DNA of 64,000 bases from Aerococcus agrisoli. Lineage in GTDB: Bacteria; Bacillota; Bacilli; Lactobacillales; Aerococcaceae. Of the stretch, positions 37,376 to 46,971 are shown piece after piece. Position 1 is the stretch's first letter. Each line of letters begins with the position of its first letter. Both the position numbers and the translations under genes were made by a program. The stretch is taken from positions 1 through 64,000 of the forward strand of contig NZ_RKMG01000003.1 of NCBI RefSeq assembly GCF_003797145.1, written 5' to 3'. The notes beneath the pieces were generated by a model, which was given only the letters and a program-made list of their open reading frames with translations, searched no databases and had not been told where the DNA came from.

Positions 37376-38614
37376 ATGCAAGTATTAATGCAAAACATGG
37401 AACAAATTGAGCAATGGATGAACGTTTACACCGAGGGTGCTCCCAAAGATATACAACGTTTGAAAGATATTTTAACTGACCTTGGTCATCCTGAATTAAA
37501 AGCACCAGCCATTCATGTAACAGGTACGAATGGTAAGGGCTCAACTTGTCGTTATATTGAAAAAATTGCACGTGATCACGGTTATTCAACTTTATTATTT
37601 ACCTCTCCTCATTTAGTGAATTTAAGTGAACGTATTCGCTACAACCAAGAAGACGTCAATGAACGCGACTTCATCGATTTAATGAATGAAGTGCGTCAAC
37701 ACATTGAAGATTTACATATTCCAGCCATGACTTATTTTGAAGTCTTAACGCTTGCTTATTTTGTTTACGCGAGCAAAGTCGATGTCGACGTGATGATTGT
37801 TGAAGTAGGTATTGGTGGCAGAACAGATTATACTAACGTATTACCATCAGCTGTTCGTGTCATCACTTCCATTGGCCGTGACCATATTCCTGGTCTTGGT
37901 AAAAATGAAGCAGCCATTACCCGTCAAAAAGCTGGTATTATTCATCAGGGTGACCGTACTGTCATTGGTGAAATGGATCAAGCATATATCGACATTATTC
38001 AAAAGGCTGTTGATGAAAATGAAGGTCAATTAATTTCATATAAATCTGAAGCTGCAGTTCAAGTGCCACAATTAGGTTTCTACCAAGTATGGAATGCACA
38101 AACAGCTTTAGCTGCTTTCCGCAATTTTACTGAAGTGAATCATTTACACTTTGATGAAGACACTGCCATTGAAGCGATTCATGAAACAGAGATTCCTGGC
38201 CGTTTAGAACGTGTGATTGACATGCCTGAAACTTATATCGATGGTGCCCACAATATTTCAGCAATTCAAGTATTGGTACCAGAAATTCAAAAATCCTTTG
38301 CAGGACGCGAAGTCATCATGATGTTTGCAGCTTTAACACGTAAAGATATCAAGGAATCATTGGACTATGTGGCTACTTTCCCTGCGATTGATTTACATGT
38401 AACGAGCTTTGATTATTACGATGCCCGTAGTCGTGAAGATTATTTAGCAGATACAGATGCGCATTTTGTAGAAAATTGGTATGATTACTATATGGATATC
38501 GCACATAATAAACCTGAAGCCGTAATCATTTTCTGCGGATCATTCTATTTTATTAGCGAAGTTCGAGAAAAACTACAAAGCGGGGATATTTATGAAAACA
38601 TCAGTAATTTTTGA
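37376..38614 (+). CDS. folC: Folylpolyglutamate synthase / dihydrofolate synthase
   Basis: A 412-residue Mur-ligase-family enzyme that adds glutamates to folates (and may also make dihydrofolate). ATP P-loop HVTGTNGKGSTCRYIEK near residue 45; FTSPHLVNLSERIR is the family folate-loop motif; EVGIGGRTDYTNV and the IDGAHNI C-terminal domain motif follow. A leader terminator hairpin precedes it, and it overlaps the next gene by 23 nt. Supports the purine operon and fhs by retaining polyglutamylated folates. Confidence 0.92.
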   Translation: MQVLMQNMEQIEQWMNVYTEGAPKDIQRLKDILTDLGHPELKAPAIHVTGTNGKGSTCRYIEKIARDHGYSTLLFTSPHLVNLSERIRYNQEDVNERDFIDLMNEVRQHIEDLHIPAMTYFEVLTLAYFVYASKVDVDVMIVEVGIGGRTDYTNVLPSAVRVITSIGRDHIPGLGKNEAAITRQKAGIIHQGDRTVIGEMDQAYIDIIQKAVDENEGQLISYKSEAAVQVPQLGFYQVWNAQTALAAFRNFTEVNHLHFDEDTAIEAIHETEIPGRLERVIDMPETYIDGAHNISAIQVLVPEIQKSFAGREVIMMFAALTRKDIKESLDYVATFPAIDLHVTSFDYYDARSREDYLADTDAHFVENWYDYYMDIAHNKPEAVIIFCGSFYFISEVREKLQSGDIYENISNF

Positions 38615-39236
38615 TATGGATGGCTTAATGCTAGACACTGAGAAAGTTTACGCGCAAGTAAATAAAGAAGGGTTTAATTCTTTAGGAATTGAATTCGAAA
38701 TGAAAGACTACCTAAAATATGTAGGTGTCGGCGAAAAAGAAACCTTAGCAATGTATGCGGAAATGATTGGCGACATGGACAAGGCAAAAGAATTGCTTGC
38801 TCGTGAAGACCAACGTTATTTAGAAGTCATCAAGGACCAAGTGCCTGATATGAAAGATGACTTATTGAAAGTCCTAGATACACTAGAAGCTAGAGGGGTA
38901 GATTGCTATGTTGCCTCATCTACAAATTTAGCTACTGTAGAATATCTATTGGAAGCAACTGGCATTCGTAGATACTTTAAAGGGATTGTTGCTGGTGACC
39001 AAGTGACCAATGCAAAACCAGATCCCGAAATTTACTTGAAAGTTGTTGCGGACTATAATTTAAACAAAGAAGAAACCATCGTTTTAGAAGATTCGATCCA
39101 TGGGGTAAATGCAGCTTACAAAGCTGGCCTAGATGTTATTATGGTGCCGGATTTGGTTGCACCGGATGAGTTGACTTACGAACGAGTGCTTGCAGTAGTT
39201 GGTCGTTTAGGCGACGCGCTACCATTTTTAGATTAA
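38592..39236 (+). CDS. HAD-superfamily hydrolase (beta-phosphoglucomutase-like)
   Basis: A 214-residue HAD phosphatase of subfamily IA with a four-helix cap (about 16-80). Motif I is DMDGLMLDTE (nucleophile Asp), motif II a Ser/Thr in YVASSTN, motif III Lys in NAKPDPEIYLK and motif IV LEDSIHG. The overlap with folC implies translational coupling. Possible substrates are small sugar phosphates or pyrimidine-type damage products; none can be assigned. Terminator at 39246. Confidence 0.85.
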   Translation: MKTSVIFDMDGLMLDTEKVYAQVNKEGFNSLGIEFEMKDYLKYVGVGEKETLAMYAEMIGDMDKAKELLAREDQRYLEVIKDQVPDMKDDLLKVLDTLEARGVDCYVASSTNLATVEYLLEATGIRRYFKGIVAGDQVTNAKPDPEIYLKVVADYNLNKEETIVLEDSIHGVNAAYKAGLDVIMVPDLVAPDELTYERVLAVVGRLGDALPFLD

Positions 39237-39245
39237 GAATGTATT

Positions 39246-39284
39246 GAGAACGTGTTTGCTGATTGGGGTGGACACGTTCTTTTT
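39246..39284 (+). terminator. Terminator after the HAD gene
   Basis: AGAACGTGT pairs with ACACGTTCT and TTTTT follows. Confidence 0.8.
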
Positions 39285-39351
39285 ATATATACGAACATTA
39301 AACGTGTAAAAGGTCGATAATGCCCTTTAAAAACAGACGTTTATTTATTAT

Positions 39352-39381
39352 TTTTTCGAAAAATAGAAAAAATATTCGCAA
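39352..39381. promoter_or_regulatory. Candidate PurBox pair upstream of fhs
   Basis: TTTTTTCGAAAAAT (about 39352-39365) and, inverted, AATATTCGCAAAAT (about 39371-39384) resemble the PurR operator core CGAAYAWT, lying just upstream of the expected -35, as in purF. The spacing (18 nt between cores) differs from that in front of purF (30 nt), so this is tentative. Confidence 0.35.
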
Positions 39382-39462
39382 AATGTACTTTAAGCGTCAA
39401 AAAATATGTTAGAATGACTGTATTCAGAATTGCTAAATAGATAAAAAAGAGAGGGTTTTGTC

Positions 39463-41139
39463 ATGTTAACAGATATTCAAATTGCCCAACAAAATGAACA
39501 ATTACCAATCGTTGAGATTGCGAAACGCATTGGTATCGACGCGGATGATATCGATTTATACGGTAAATATAAAGCGAAAATCCCTGCTAAAACCTTACAA
39601 GCTTTGGAAAGTAATGAAGATGGTAAATTAATTTTAGTTACAGCGATCAACCCAACGCCTGCTGGTGAAGGGAAATCAACGACAACAGTTGGTTTAGGTG
39701 ACGCCTTAACTTTACGCGGTAAAAAAACGGTGATTGCTTTACGTGAACCATCTCTTGGCCCAACAATGGGTGTTAAGGGTGGTGCAGCTGGTGGTGGTTA
39801 CGCGCAAGTTGTACCTATGGAAGACATCAACCTACATTTCACAGGTGACATGCATGCCATTACAACTGCCAACAACACATTATCAGCGATTATCGACAAC
39901 CACATTCATCAAGGAAATGAATTAGATATCGATGTACGTCGTGTGACTTGGAAACGTGCAGTGGACTTGAATGACCGTGCCTTACGTCAAGTCATCGTTG
40001 GTTTAGGTGGCGTAGCCAATGGTTACCCACGTGAAGATGGTTTTGATATTACCGTTGCATCTGAAATCATGGCGATTTTATGTTTATCAACTGACCTAGA
40101 AGACATGCGTGCACGTTTTGCGCGTATCGTGATTGGTGAAAATACTAAACGTGAACCAGTAACAGTTGCTGATTTAGGGGTTGAAGGTGCTTTAACTTTA
40201 ATCATGAAAGATGCCATTGCACCTAACTTGGTACAAACTTTGGAACACACACCAGCATTTGTGCATGGTGGTCCATTTGCCAATATTGCCCATGGTTGTA
40301 ACTCAGTAGTAGCAACACATGCAGCCCTTAAATTAGGTGACTACGTGGTAACTGAAGCTGGTTTCGGCGCCGACTTAGGTGCTGAAAAATTCATGGATAT
40401 CAAAGTGCCTGTTTTAGGGAAAGCACCGGATGCCGTTGTCGTTGTTGCAACTATCCGTTCATTGAAAATGCATGGTGGCGTTGCTGTGAAAGATTTAAAC
40501 AATGGTTCAAACCCAGATGCTGTAGCCAAAGGTTTTGCAAACCTACAAAAACATATTGAAACTATGCAAGCTTTCCAAGTGCCTGTAGTCGTTGCAGTTA
40601 ACGAATTTGTGACTGACTCTGCTGAAGAAGAGCAAGTTGTCTTTGATAAATGTGCTGAATTAGGCGTAACTTGCGTAAAATCTTCTGTATGGGAAAATGG
40701 TGGTCAAGGTGGTCTTGATCTAGCGGATGCAGTCGTAGCCGCAATCGACAGCAATGACCAAGTATTCCAAGCAACATACGACTATGAAAATACGTCACTT
40801 GAAGAAAAAGCGCGTGCTATCGTGCAAAAAGTGTACGGGGGAGACGATGTTGTTTTCTCTAAAAAAGCCCGCAATCAAATGCGCCGCTTCGAACGTAACG
40901 GATGGGGTAATTTGCCAATTTGTATGGCGAAAACGCAATACTCATTGTCAGACGATCCTAAGGCACTAGGACGCCCAGAAGGCTTCAAGGTATCTGTACG
41001 AGAATTGGTTCCTAAGATTGGTGCTGGCTTCATCGTTGCCCTTACAGGGGACGTATTGACTATGCCTGGCTTGCCAAAACATCCAGCTGCTTTGGATATG
41101 GACATTAAGGCAGACGGCGAAATCGTCGGCTTGTTCTAA
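39463..41139 (+). CDS. fhs: Formate--tetrahydrofolate ligase
   Basis: A 558-residue enzyme making 10-formyl-THF from formate, THF and ATP, the one-carbon donor for PurN and PurH. P-loop [18 protein letters not shown] near residue 65, the family stretch [18 protein letters not shown] and the folate-binding region near 300 are present. Length is standard. A GAGAGGG site precedes ATG. Possible PurR control links it to the purine operon. Confidence 0.96.
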   Translation: MLTDIQIAQQNEQLPIVEIAKRIGIDADDIDLYGKYKAKIPAKTLQALESNEDGKLILVTAINPTPAGEGKSTTTVGLGDALTLRGKKTVIALREPSLGPTMGVKGGAAGGGYAQVVPMEDINLHFTGDMHAITTANNTLSAIIDNHIHQGNELDIDVRRVTWKRAVDLNDRALRQVIVGLGGVANGYPREDGFDITVASEIMAILCLSTDLEDMRARFARIVIGENTKREPVTVADLGVEGALTLIMKDAIAPNLVQTLEHTPAFVHGGPFANIAHGCNSVVATHAALKLGDYVVTEAGFGADLGAEKFMDIKVPVLGKAPDAVVVVATIRSLKMHGGVAVKDLNNGSNPDAVAKGFANLQKHIETMQAFQVPVVVAVNEFVTDSAEEEQVVFDKCAELGVTCVKSSVWENGGQGGLDLADAVVAAIDSNDQVFQATYDYENTSLEEKARAIVQKVYGGDDVVFSKKARNQMRRFERNGWGNLPICMAKTQYSLSDDPKALGRPEGFKVSVRELVPKIGAGFIVALTGDVLTMPGLPKHPAALDMDIKADGEIVGLF

Positions 41140-41157
41140 AAATATACTTATATAGAA

Positions 41158-41186
41158 GACATGATCATTGTGGTCATGACTTTTTT
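41158..41186 (+). terminator. fhs terminator
   Basis: CATGATC-ATTGT-GGTCATG followed by A-C-T6. Confidence 0.7.
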
Positions 41187-41250
41187 CGTGAATTCGATTG
41201 GCGCGAATCATTCCTTTCTACGTATAAATTAAGTAGAGAGGTGTGAAATA

Positions 41251-41952
41251 ATGACTGAAAACCAATTATTAGTGAAAACGACAATCCATGAGTTACCAGA
41301 AGAAATCAGGCCACGGGAGCGTTTAATCGCCCATGGTGCGCAATCTCTAACGTCCTACGAACTACTGGCTATTATCTTGCGGACAGGTAACCGCAACCTG
41401 AATGCCATTCAACTGGCCATGAAAATTTTGCAACAGTTTGGTACCCAGTACGATTTGCGGACGGCTTCTTTCCATGATTTAATCCAAGTTGCTGGTGTTG
41501 GACCGGCCAAGGCTGTAGAAATTCAAGCAGCCATCGAATTCGGCCGTCGCTTATATCAGACCAATCAAGAAAAGCAGGGTGTCATTATGTCCACCAAGGA
41601 TGCAGGCGACTACTGTATTGAAAAATTAAAGGATTTACAGCAGGAAAATGTCTTTGCCATCTATTTGAATACCAAAAATCAGATTATTAAGGAAAAAATC
41701 ATCTTTATTGGTACCCTAAACTCATCGGTCGCACACCCGAGAGAGATCTTTAAAGAGGGTGTTCGGTGCTCTGCAGCCCGAATTATCGTCGCACACAACC
41801 ATCCTTCAGGAAATCCTTCGCCGTCGCAAGCAGATATCGAATTTACAAAACGCTTGGCTGAAAGCGGTGACCTGATAGGGATTGAGGTACTAGATCATAT
41901 CATTGTTGGTGATGATAATTTCTTGAGTCTACAAGAGTTAGGCATATTTTAG
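41251..41952 (+). CDS. radC: RadC family protein (JAB/MPN domain)
   Basis: A 233-residue protein with an N-terminal UPF0758-type HhH region (SYELLAIILRTG, VAGVGPAKAVEIQAAIEFGR) and a C-terminal JAMM-type metalloprotease-like domain (HNHPSGNPSPSQAD with the metal-binding His and Asp, and ETF-like Glu earlier). Despite its name it is not a proven repair protein; a role in competence-linked recombination has been debated. Monocistronic between fhs and csp. ATG with GAGAGGTG. Confidence 0.9.
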   Translation: MTENQLLVKTTIHELPEEIRPRERLIAHGAQSLTSYELLAIILRTGNRNLNAIQLAMKILQQFGTQYDLRTASFHDLIQVAGVGPAKAVEIQAAIEFGRRLYQTNQEKQGVIMSTKDAGDYCIEKLKDLQQENVFAIYLNTKNQIIKEKIIFIGTLNSSVAHPREIFKEGVRCSAARIIVAHNHPSGNPSPSQADIEFTKRLAESGDLIGIEVLDHIIVGDDNFLSLQELGIF

Positions 41953-41982
41953 CTATATAAAAAAAATAATAATGAATAAACA

Positions 41983-42011
41983 TTGCTTTAAAAATTTAAC
42001 CGTGCTATAAT
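41983..42011 (+). promoter_or_regulatory. csp promoter with a long 5' leader
   Basis: TTGCTT (41983-41988), 17-nt spacer, TATAAT (42006-42011). This gives a leader of about 125 nt before ATG, as is common for cold-shock genes whose leader refolds at low temperature. Confidence 0.7.
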
Positions 42012-42142
42012 AAGTTTAAGGATTTTTGGATAGGTAAAAAGTTATACAATTTTTAAACGTGCTTAGCACATAAAAGTTTTACTCGAGCCATGCAAGAATT
42101 ACTAAAGAAACAAGTGCATGTGCACGAGGAGGATTTTCAATT

Positions 42143-42343
42143 ATGGAAACAGGTAAAGTTAAATGGTTTAACGCAGAAAAAGGTTTTGGATTTATCGAAC
42201 GCGACGGTGCTGACGATGTATTCGTACATTTCACAGCTATCCAAGGCGACGGTTTCAAATCTTTAGAAGAAGGCCAAGAAGTATCATTCGAAATCGAAGA
42301 TGGTAACCGTGGTCCTCAAGCAGCAAACGTTGTTAAAGCATAA
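42143..42343 (+). CDS. Cold shock protein (CspA family)
   Basis: A 66-residue single cold-shock domain. RNP1 KGFGFIER and RNP2 VFVHFTAI bind single-stranded RNA and DNA; the beginning [10 protein letters not shown] is typical of CspA/CspB. Acts as an RNA chaperone in the cold and in stationary phase. Strong AGGAGG site, long leader, strong terminator. The exact csp paralogue letter cannot be assigned. Confidence 0.95.
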   Translation: METGKVKWFNAEKGFGFIERDGADDVFVHFTAIQGDGFKSLEEGQEVSFEIEDGNRGPQAANVVKA

Positions 42344-42380
42344 TTTAAATTATACTAACAATTAGGGTTAAAAGCCCGAA

Positions 42381-42415
42381 AGGCCAGTTAAGTGCAAACT
42401 TAGCTGGTCTTTTTG
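42381..42415 (+). terminator. csp terminator
   Basis: GGCCAGTTAAG pairs with CTTAGCTGGTC around TGCAAA, followed by TTTTT. Confidence 0.88.
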
Positions 42416-42544
42416 CATGGTCTAGATTTAAGGTAAAATAAAACAATATTGCCACAATAACGTTATATTTGCTATTCGGTCCTTAACCAAAAAAATGAAA
42501 AGATTTTTTGACGTAAAATCGGTTTAAAACCGAGTGATCTAAAT

Positions 42545-42583
42545 TTTTTGCCTTAATATTTTAATCAAATATTAAGGCAAAAA
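42545..42583. repeat. Perfect 17-bp inverted repeat
   Basis: TTTTTGCCTTAATATTT and its exact complement flank a 5-nt loop (TAATC). It is bounded by T5 and A5 and stands between two other terminators, so it may be a bidirectional terminator or the footprint of a small element. Confidence 0.75.
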
Positions 42584-42585
42584 GA

Positions 42586-42633
42586 AACCGCCCCAACAAA
42601 TCTGATAATTCAGACTTGCTGAGGCGGTTTTTA
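42586..42633 (-). terminator. Terminator of the membrane protein/mnmM operon
   Basis: AAACCGCCTCAGCAAGTCTG pairs with CAGATTTGTTGGGGCGGTTT (with two G-T pairs) on the minus strand, directly after the stop at 42642; a T-run follows. Confidence 0.88.
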
Positions 42634-42641
42634 AATTCGAA

Positions 42642-43373
42642 TTATGCTTGACGTTTTAAGTATAGACCGTAAATACATAGCACTAAACTAGAAACTGTAA
42701 GAGCGATTGCTCGGCTAAAAATCACAGCATCAGTGATAAAGCTAAGGGCGATGGCGATAATTAAAATTACCACAGCGACTAAACGTAAAATACTTAATAC
42801 TTTTTGCGTCGAAGATTTTTTACCAGCGATTTCAATACCAATTGAATGACGATCCATGAATAGACTTGCTAACCATGAGAAAGTTCCCAGATAGAATAAA
42901 AATGGTACAAAACCTAAACCAGTTAATAGGACATTGGCATTTGCCATTTCCATAATATTTTGCATGATGACTAATTCCATGGCTATAAATAGCGGTGGTA
43001 AGATTGGTAATAGATTTTGCGTACCGATTACGAGATGAATTAAGATCCATTGTAAAAATAGCAAACCTTTAACCAAAATGGTAAATGGACTAAATAGCAT
43101 GATCAAAATCATTGCTACTTCGAAAATACCAAGCACCACGATATTTTTCACCAAACTTAATTTCTTTTGTTTGGAGAATAAAAAGTAGACATGGGTCAGC
43201 AAGAATTGGAACAATGTCAAAAGCAAGAATGCTGGCCATTTAATTGTTTGCACCGACTGTAAATTCAAATAGGCCGGTAGTGCAAGTAAACATAGTAAGA
43301 TTACTTGAAAGAGTATTTGAGGTAGAAAATGATTGTTTTTAGTGGCGTGTATAGATTTAATAGCTTGCATCAT
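42642..43373 (-). CDS. Polytopic membrane protein, unknown
   Basis: A 243-residue, very hydrophobic protein with about seven or eight transmembrane helices and short loops; a cytoplasmic N terminus (MMQAIKSIHATKNN) and a Lys-rich loop (AGKKSSTQK) near residue 190. Its start overlaps the stop of mnmM (TAATG), and the second Met at 43370 fits the GGAGAT site better. I recognise no family and see no transport or catalytic motif. Co-transcribed with mnmM; this arrangement may be lineage-specific. Confidence 0.65.
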   Translation of the reverse strand: MMQAIKSIHATKNNHFLPQILFQVILLCLLALPAYLNLQSVQTIKWPAFLLLTLFQFLLTHVYFLFSKQKKLSLVKNIVVLGIFEVAMILIMLFSPFTILVKGLLFLQWILIHLVIGTQNLLPILPPLFIAMELVIMQNIMEMANANVLLTGLGFVPFLFYLGTFSWLASLFMDRHSIGIEIAGKKSSTQKVLSILRLVAVVILIIAIALSFITDAVIFSRAIALTVSSLVLCIYGLYLKRQA

Positions 43374-43936
43374 TATCTCCTTTCAATAATGAATAACCGC
43401 GGTGGATTATTTTTTTGGTTCAAAAATTGAAACATACCTACATTATATCGTTTTTGATCCAAACTTTCGACCAAAAGCTGAACCTTAAGAAATTCTTCCA
43501 TTCCACCAGGGTGTCCTATATAGGAAGCAATAGCTAAAACGCCATCTTTTTTCAAGCGGGGCAGAATAGCCTCAATCGCCATAGTTGTAGTTTCCGCCTT
43601 AGTGATAATTTCCTTATCACCTGATGGTAAATAGCCCAAATTAAAGATGGCAAATTGAAGTTCTAAATCTGCAGGTAGATATTTATCCAACTGACTGTGA
43701 TCAGCTTGGAACAACTTGGTATTTTTATAGTTCGATTCCGTATTTAATCGTTTTTGAGTTATTCCAATCGCTTCTGCTTGTAAATCGAAGCCATAGACGG
43801 AACCTTCGTCTTCTACTAATTGTGAAAGTAGTAGCGTATCATTGCCTTTTCCTACTGTAGCGTCCAATACATGGTCACCTTTGTGTACTTTTTCCTTAAT
43901 TATGTGATGACTTAAGGAAACTATATTTTGAAACAT
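43373..43936 (-). CDS. mnmM: tRNA 5-methylaminomethyl-2-thiouridine methyltransferase MnmM (YtqB)
   Basis: A 187-residue Class I SAM methyltransferase of the YtqB type (formerly annotated rRNA methylase). The SAM motif is LDATVGKGNDTLLLSQL, followed by VYGFDLQ (motif II acidic residue) and FNLGYLPSGDKEI (the catalytic-region NLGYLP signature of the family). It methylates nm5s2U34 in tRNAs in Gram-positive bacteria lacking MnmC. Start ATG 43936 faces the LysM hydrolase across a 193-nt divergent promoter region. Confidence 0.85.
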   Translation of the reverse strand: MFQNIVSLSHHIIKEKVHKGDHVLDATVGKGNDTLLLSQLVEDEGSVYGFDLQAEAIGITQKRLNTESNYKNTKLFQADHSQLDKYLPADLELQFAIFNLGYLPSGDKEIITKAETTTMAIEAILPRLKKDGVLAIASYIGHPGGMEEFLKVQLLVESLDQKRYNVGMFQFLNQKNNPPRLFIIERR

Positions 43937-43993
43937 TTACTCACATCCTTCACTTATTTAATCATAAAGTACAGTAGCGTTTAAGTAAATATC

Positions 43994-44010
43994 TTTACAA
44001 TTATGTTACA
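43994..44010 (-). promoter_or_regulatory. Candidate WalR (YycF) box
   Basis: The minus strand reads TGTAAC-ATAAT-TGTAAA, a full match to the WalR consensus TGTWAH-N5-TGTWAH. It lies between divergent mnmM and a cell-wall hydrolase, the typical WalR target, 120 nt before the latter's start. Confidence 0.6.
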
Positions 44011-44129
44011 AATATTAAAAGATAAAATCATTATAAATTAAACCTTTCTTAATATATAAATTTTAGATAAACTTTAGATTGTGAAAGTTCGACTTTTTTC
44101 ATGACTATCTATCTTAAGGGGGAGTAACA

Positions 44130-46547
44130 TTGGTAATTGAGGAAAATAAACAAAAATTGCGAAAACACTTCGCTTCAATTTCCAAACATTCAGTAAAAAT
44201 CGGGGCCGTAGTATTAGGTTCTGCATTTGCTGTTTCTAGCTACAGTGCGCAAGCAGACATTCCAACAGTGAGTGCGAGCGAGCAAAAAACTGTATCATTT
44301 GCATCAACAAATAATGCATTTTTAGATGCCATTATTCCAGATGCCTATGAATTGGCTAATGATAACGACTTGTATGCTTCCGTTATGATTGCACAAGCAA
44401 TCTTAGAATCTGGGTGGGGTGCCTCAGGTTTAGCGTCAGCTCCAAACTACAACTTGTTTGGTATTAAAGGGGATTACGAAGGCGAATCAGTCAATGTATA
44501 CACACTTGAAGACGACGGAAGTGGTAATTACTATCAAATCACTGCTGAATTCCGTAAATATCCTTCATACCGTGAATCATTAACTGATTATGTAGACAAA
44601 ATGGTTAATGGTTTGACTTGGGATTCTGAATTCTATAGCCCAACTTGGAAATCTAATACCACAAGTTATACGGATGCAACGAGCTACCTAACAGGTACTT
44701 ACGCTACGGATACACGTTATGGTACGAAATTGAATAGCTTGATTACCAACTACAACTTAACGCAATATGATACAGCTGCAGGTTCATCTACATCTGTAGA
44801 AGCTGGTATCGGTGGTTCTACAACAGACGAAACAATCGTTGAAGATGGTTCAGCTACTACTGCGAAAAAATCATACACTGTAAAAGCAGGCGATGGTTTA
44901 TACACAGTAGCTCGTGAGTTAGGTATTACACTTGCTGAATTAAAAGCACAATACAATTTAACTTCTAACCTAATCTTCCCTGGTCAAGTGTTTTCTGTAA
45001 CAGTTGCTAGCGATGAAGCGGCTGAAGAAGTGATTGAAGACATCGTTGAAGATGTAAAAGAAGAAAATGCTGATCAAGCAGAAACTTCTAAAACTACGAA
45101 ATCTTATACTGTTAAAGCTGGAGACGGTTTATATGCAGTAGCACGTGCCTTAGGTATCTCTGTATCAGAAGCACGCGCTCAAAACGGTGGATCTGACTTA
45201 ATCTTCGCAGGTGACGTGTTCACAGCTGAAACTGCTACTGAAACAACAACACCAGCAGAAACAGAAGAAACTGAAACCGCAACACCAACTGCTTCAACTA
45301 AATCATACACAGTTAAAGCCGGAGACGGTTTATATACTGTAGCCCGTGCTCTAGGTATCTCTGTATCTGAAGCTCGTGCACAAAACGGTGGTTCAGACCT
45401 AATCTTTGCAGGTGACGTGTTCACAGCTAAGGGTACAAGTACTTCAACAAGTACACCAGCTACAACAACGCCAGCTACAAGTAACAATGCAACTACAACT
45501 ACGAAATCATACACAGTTAAAGCTGGCGATGGTTTATACACAGTAGCACGCGCATTAGGCGTATCAGTAGCAACAGTTCGTGCGCAAAATAGTGGTTCAG
45601 ACTTAATCTTTGCAGGTGATGTATTTACTGCTGAAGGCACAAGCGCTTCAACAAGTACATCAACAAGCAAACCAGCGACTACTACACCAGCTACAAGTAC
45701 GTCCACAGCTACAACTGGCACAAGCTACACAGTGAAAGCCGGCGATGGTCTATACACAGTAGCACGCGCACTAGGCGTATCAGTAGCAACAGTTCGTGCG
45801 CAAAATGGTGGTTCTGACTTGATCTTTGCAGGTGACGTGTTCACAGCAACAGGTTCATCAGCATCAACAAGCACATCTTCTACTACCAAAACGACTACTT
45901 CAAGTGCATCAACAAGTACGTCAACAGCTAAAACTGGTTCAAGCTACACAGTTAAAGCAGGCGACGGTCTATACACAGTAGCACGCGCATTAGGCGTATC
46001 AGTTGCAACAGTTCGTGCACAAAACGGTGGTTCAGATGTCATCTTCCCAGGTGACGTATTCACTGCGACAGGTTCAACTACATCAACAAGTACATCATCT
46101 GCAGCTACTACAACAACTACGACTACAGCTACAAGCAGCAATGCCGCAACATCAGCATCTAAATCATCTTACACAGTTAAAGCAGGCGATGGTTTATACG
46201 CGGTAGCCCGTGCATTAGGCATCTCAGTAGCAGACGTCCGCGCGCAAAATGGTGGCTCTGACGCAATCTTTGTTGGCGATGTTTTCACTGCAAAAACTGC
46301 AGCCGCAAGCAACAGCCAAGCATCTACGAATGCATCAAGCACTGCTACAACGAAAACAACTACAAGCACATCAACTACAAGCACATCAACTACTAGTGCA
46401 TCATCAGCGAATACTTACACCGTTGCATCTGGAGATACTTTATACCGTATCGCTAAAAACAATGGTCTAAGCCTTGACGCATTGATGAAATTAAACGGTT
46501 TATCAAACTACAACTTGTACATCGGACAAGTCTTAAAATTAAAATAA
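44130..46547 (+). CDS. Secreted cell-wall hydrolase with eight LysM domains (GH73 glucosaminidase)
   Basis: An 805-residue secreted protein. A signal peptide (basic start, hydrophobic stretch about 28-42, cleavage near SAQA-DI) is followed by a GH73-type glucosaminidase domain (about 65-205; catalytic Glu93 in AILESGWG, NLFGIKGDYEG), then eight LysM modules beginning near residues 248, 325, 392, 460, 532, 605, 680 and 761, separated by Ser/Thr/Ala-rich linkers. Modules 2-7 are nearly identical; 1 and 8 diverge. LysM binds peptidoglycan GlcNAc, so this is a daughter-cell-separating autolysin like AtlA or AcmA. It starts at TTG 44130 behind GGGGGAG; a WalR box is upstream. Confidence 0.93.
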   Translation: MVIEENKQKLRKHFASISKHSVKIGAVVLGSAFAVSSYSAQADIPTVSASEQKTVSFASTNNAFLDAIIPDAYELANDNDLYASVMIAQAILESGWGASGLASAPNYNLFGIKGDYEGESVNVYTLEDDGSGNYYQITAEFRKYPSYRESLTDYVDKMVNGLTWDSEFYSPTWKSNTTSYTDATSYLTGTYATDTRYGTKLNSLITNYNLTQYDTAAGSSTSVEAGIGGSTTDETIVEDGSATTAKKSYTVKAGDGLYTVARELGITLAELKAQYNLTSNLIFPGQVFSVTVASDEAAEEVIEDIVEDVKEENADQAETSKTTKSYTVKAGDGLYAVARALGISVSEARAQNGGSDLIFAGDVFTAETATETTTPAETEETETATPTASTKSYTVKAGDGLYTVARALGISVSEARAQNGGSDLIFAGDVFTAKGTSTSTSTPATTTPATSNNATTTTKSYTVKAGDGLYTVARALGVSVATVRAQNSGSDLIFAGDVFTAEGTSASTSTSTSKPATTTPATSTSTATTGTSYTVKAGDGLYTVARALGVSVATVRAQNGGSDLIFAGDVFTATGSSASTSTSSTTKTTTSSASTSTSTAKTGSSYTVKAGDGLYTVARALGVSVATVRAQNGGSDVIFPGDVFTATGSTTSTSTSSAATTTTTTTATSSNAATSASKSSYTVKAGDGLYAVARALGISVADVRAQNGGSDAIFVGDVFTAKTAAASNSQASTNASSTATTKTTTSTSTTSTSTTSASSANTYTVASGDTLYRIAKNNGLSLDALMKLNGLSNYNLYIGQVLKLK

Positions 46548-46580
46548 AGCATTCAACAGATAGATCATGAATAAATAAAC

Positions 46581-46631
46581 AATACGCATCGTTGAAAGAG
46601 CTCCCCCTCTTTCGACGATGCGTATTTTTTT
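46581..46631 (+). terminator. Terminator after the LysM hydrolase
   Basis: AATACGCATCGTTGAAAGAG pairs with CTCTTTCGACGATGCGTATT (one mismatch), followed by T7. Confidence 0.95.
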
Positions 46632-46669
46632 GCGCAAAATTTCAAGCTAGCGCCAGTAACATTGCTGTC

Positions 46670-46912
46670 TACTCACAAATGATCATGCTATTTATGAATA
46701 ATTATCCGTATTTTCATATATGAAATCTCATATGTGACAGATTTTTAGACAGCATCATTTATGAAGAGTCGTATATGAAAAAAACGCTATTTTCTAACAT
46801 ATCAATTCCCATAAATGACAAAATTTTAAATTTTATCACATACGGATATCTATTTAAGAATAATTTCATAAATATTCATTTATGAAATTTTATTTGTGAA
46901 TACTAAAAAAAA
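46670..46912. repeat. Family C AT-rich array, second locus
   Basis: Degenerate units such as TTCATATATGAAATCTCAT (46711), CATCATTTATGAAGAGTCG (46756) and TTCATTTATGAAATTTTAT (46877), with spacing near 40-48 bp. Same consensus as 15460-15690. Here the array lies to the left of an inverted family B copy, mirroring the first locus. Confidence 0.6.
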
Positions 46913-46971
46913 TCGCATTAGCCAAATAAATTTGAATTCAATTCAATAAAATAACTTGCCTGTAATTTTCT

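Noticed and set aside
45179-46384. Several long frames opposite the LysM gene
   Set aside because: Shadow frames caused by low-complexity Ser/Thr/Ala codons; no ribosome sites.
45102-46400. CRISPR-like regularly spaced direct repeats
   Set aside because: The repeats are in-frame LysM modules of a secreted hydrolase, about 200 bp apart, not a CRISPR array.
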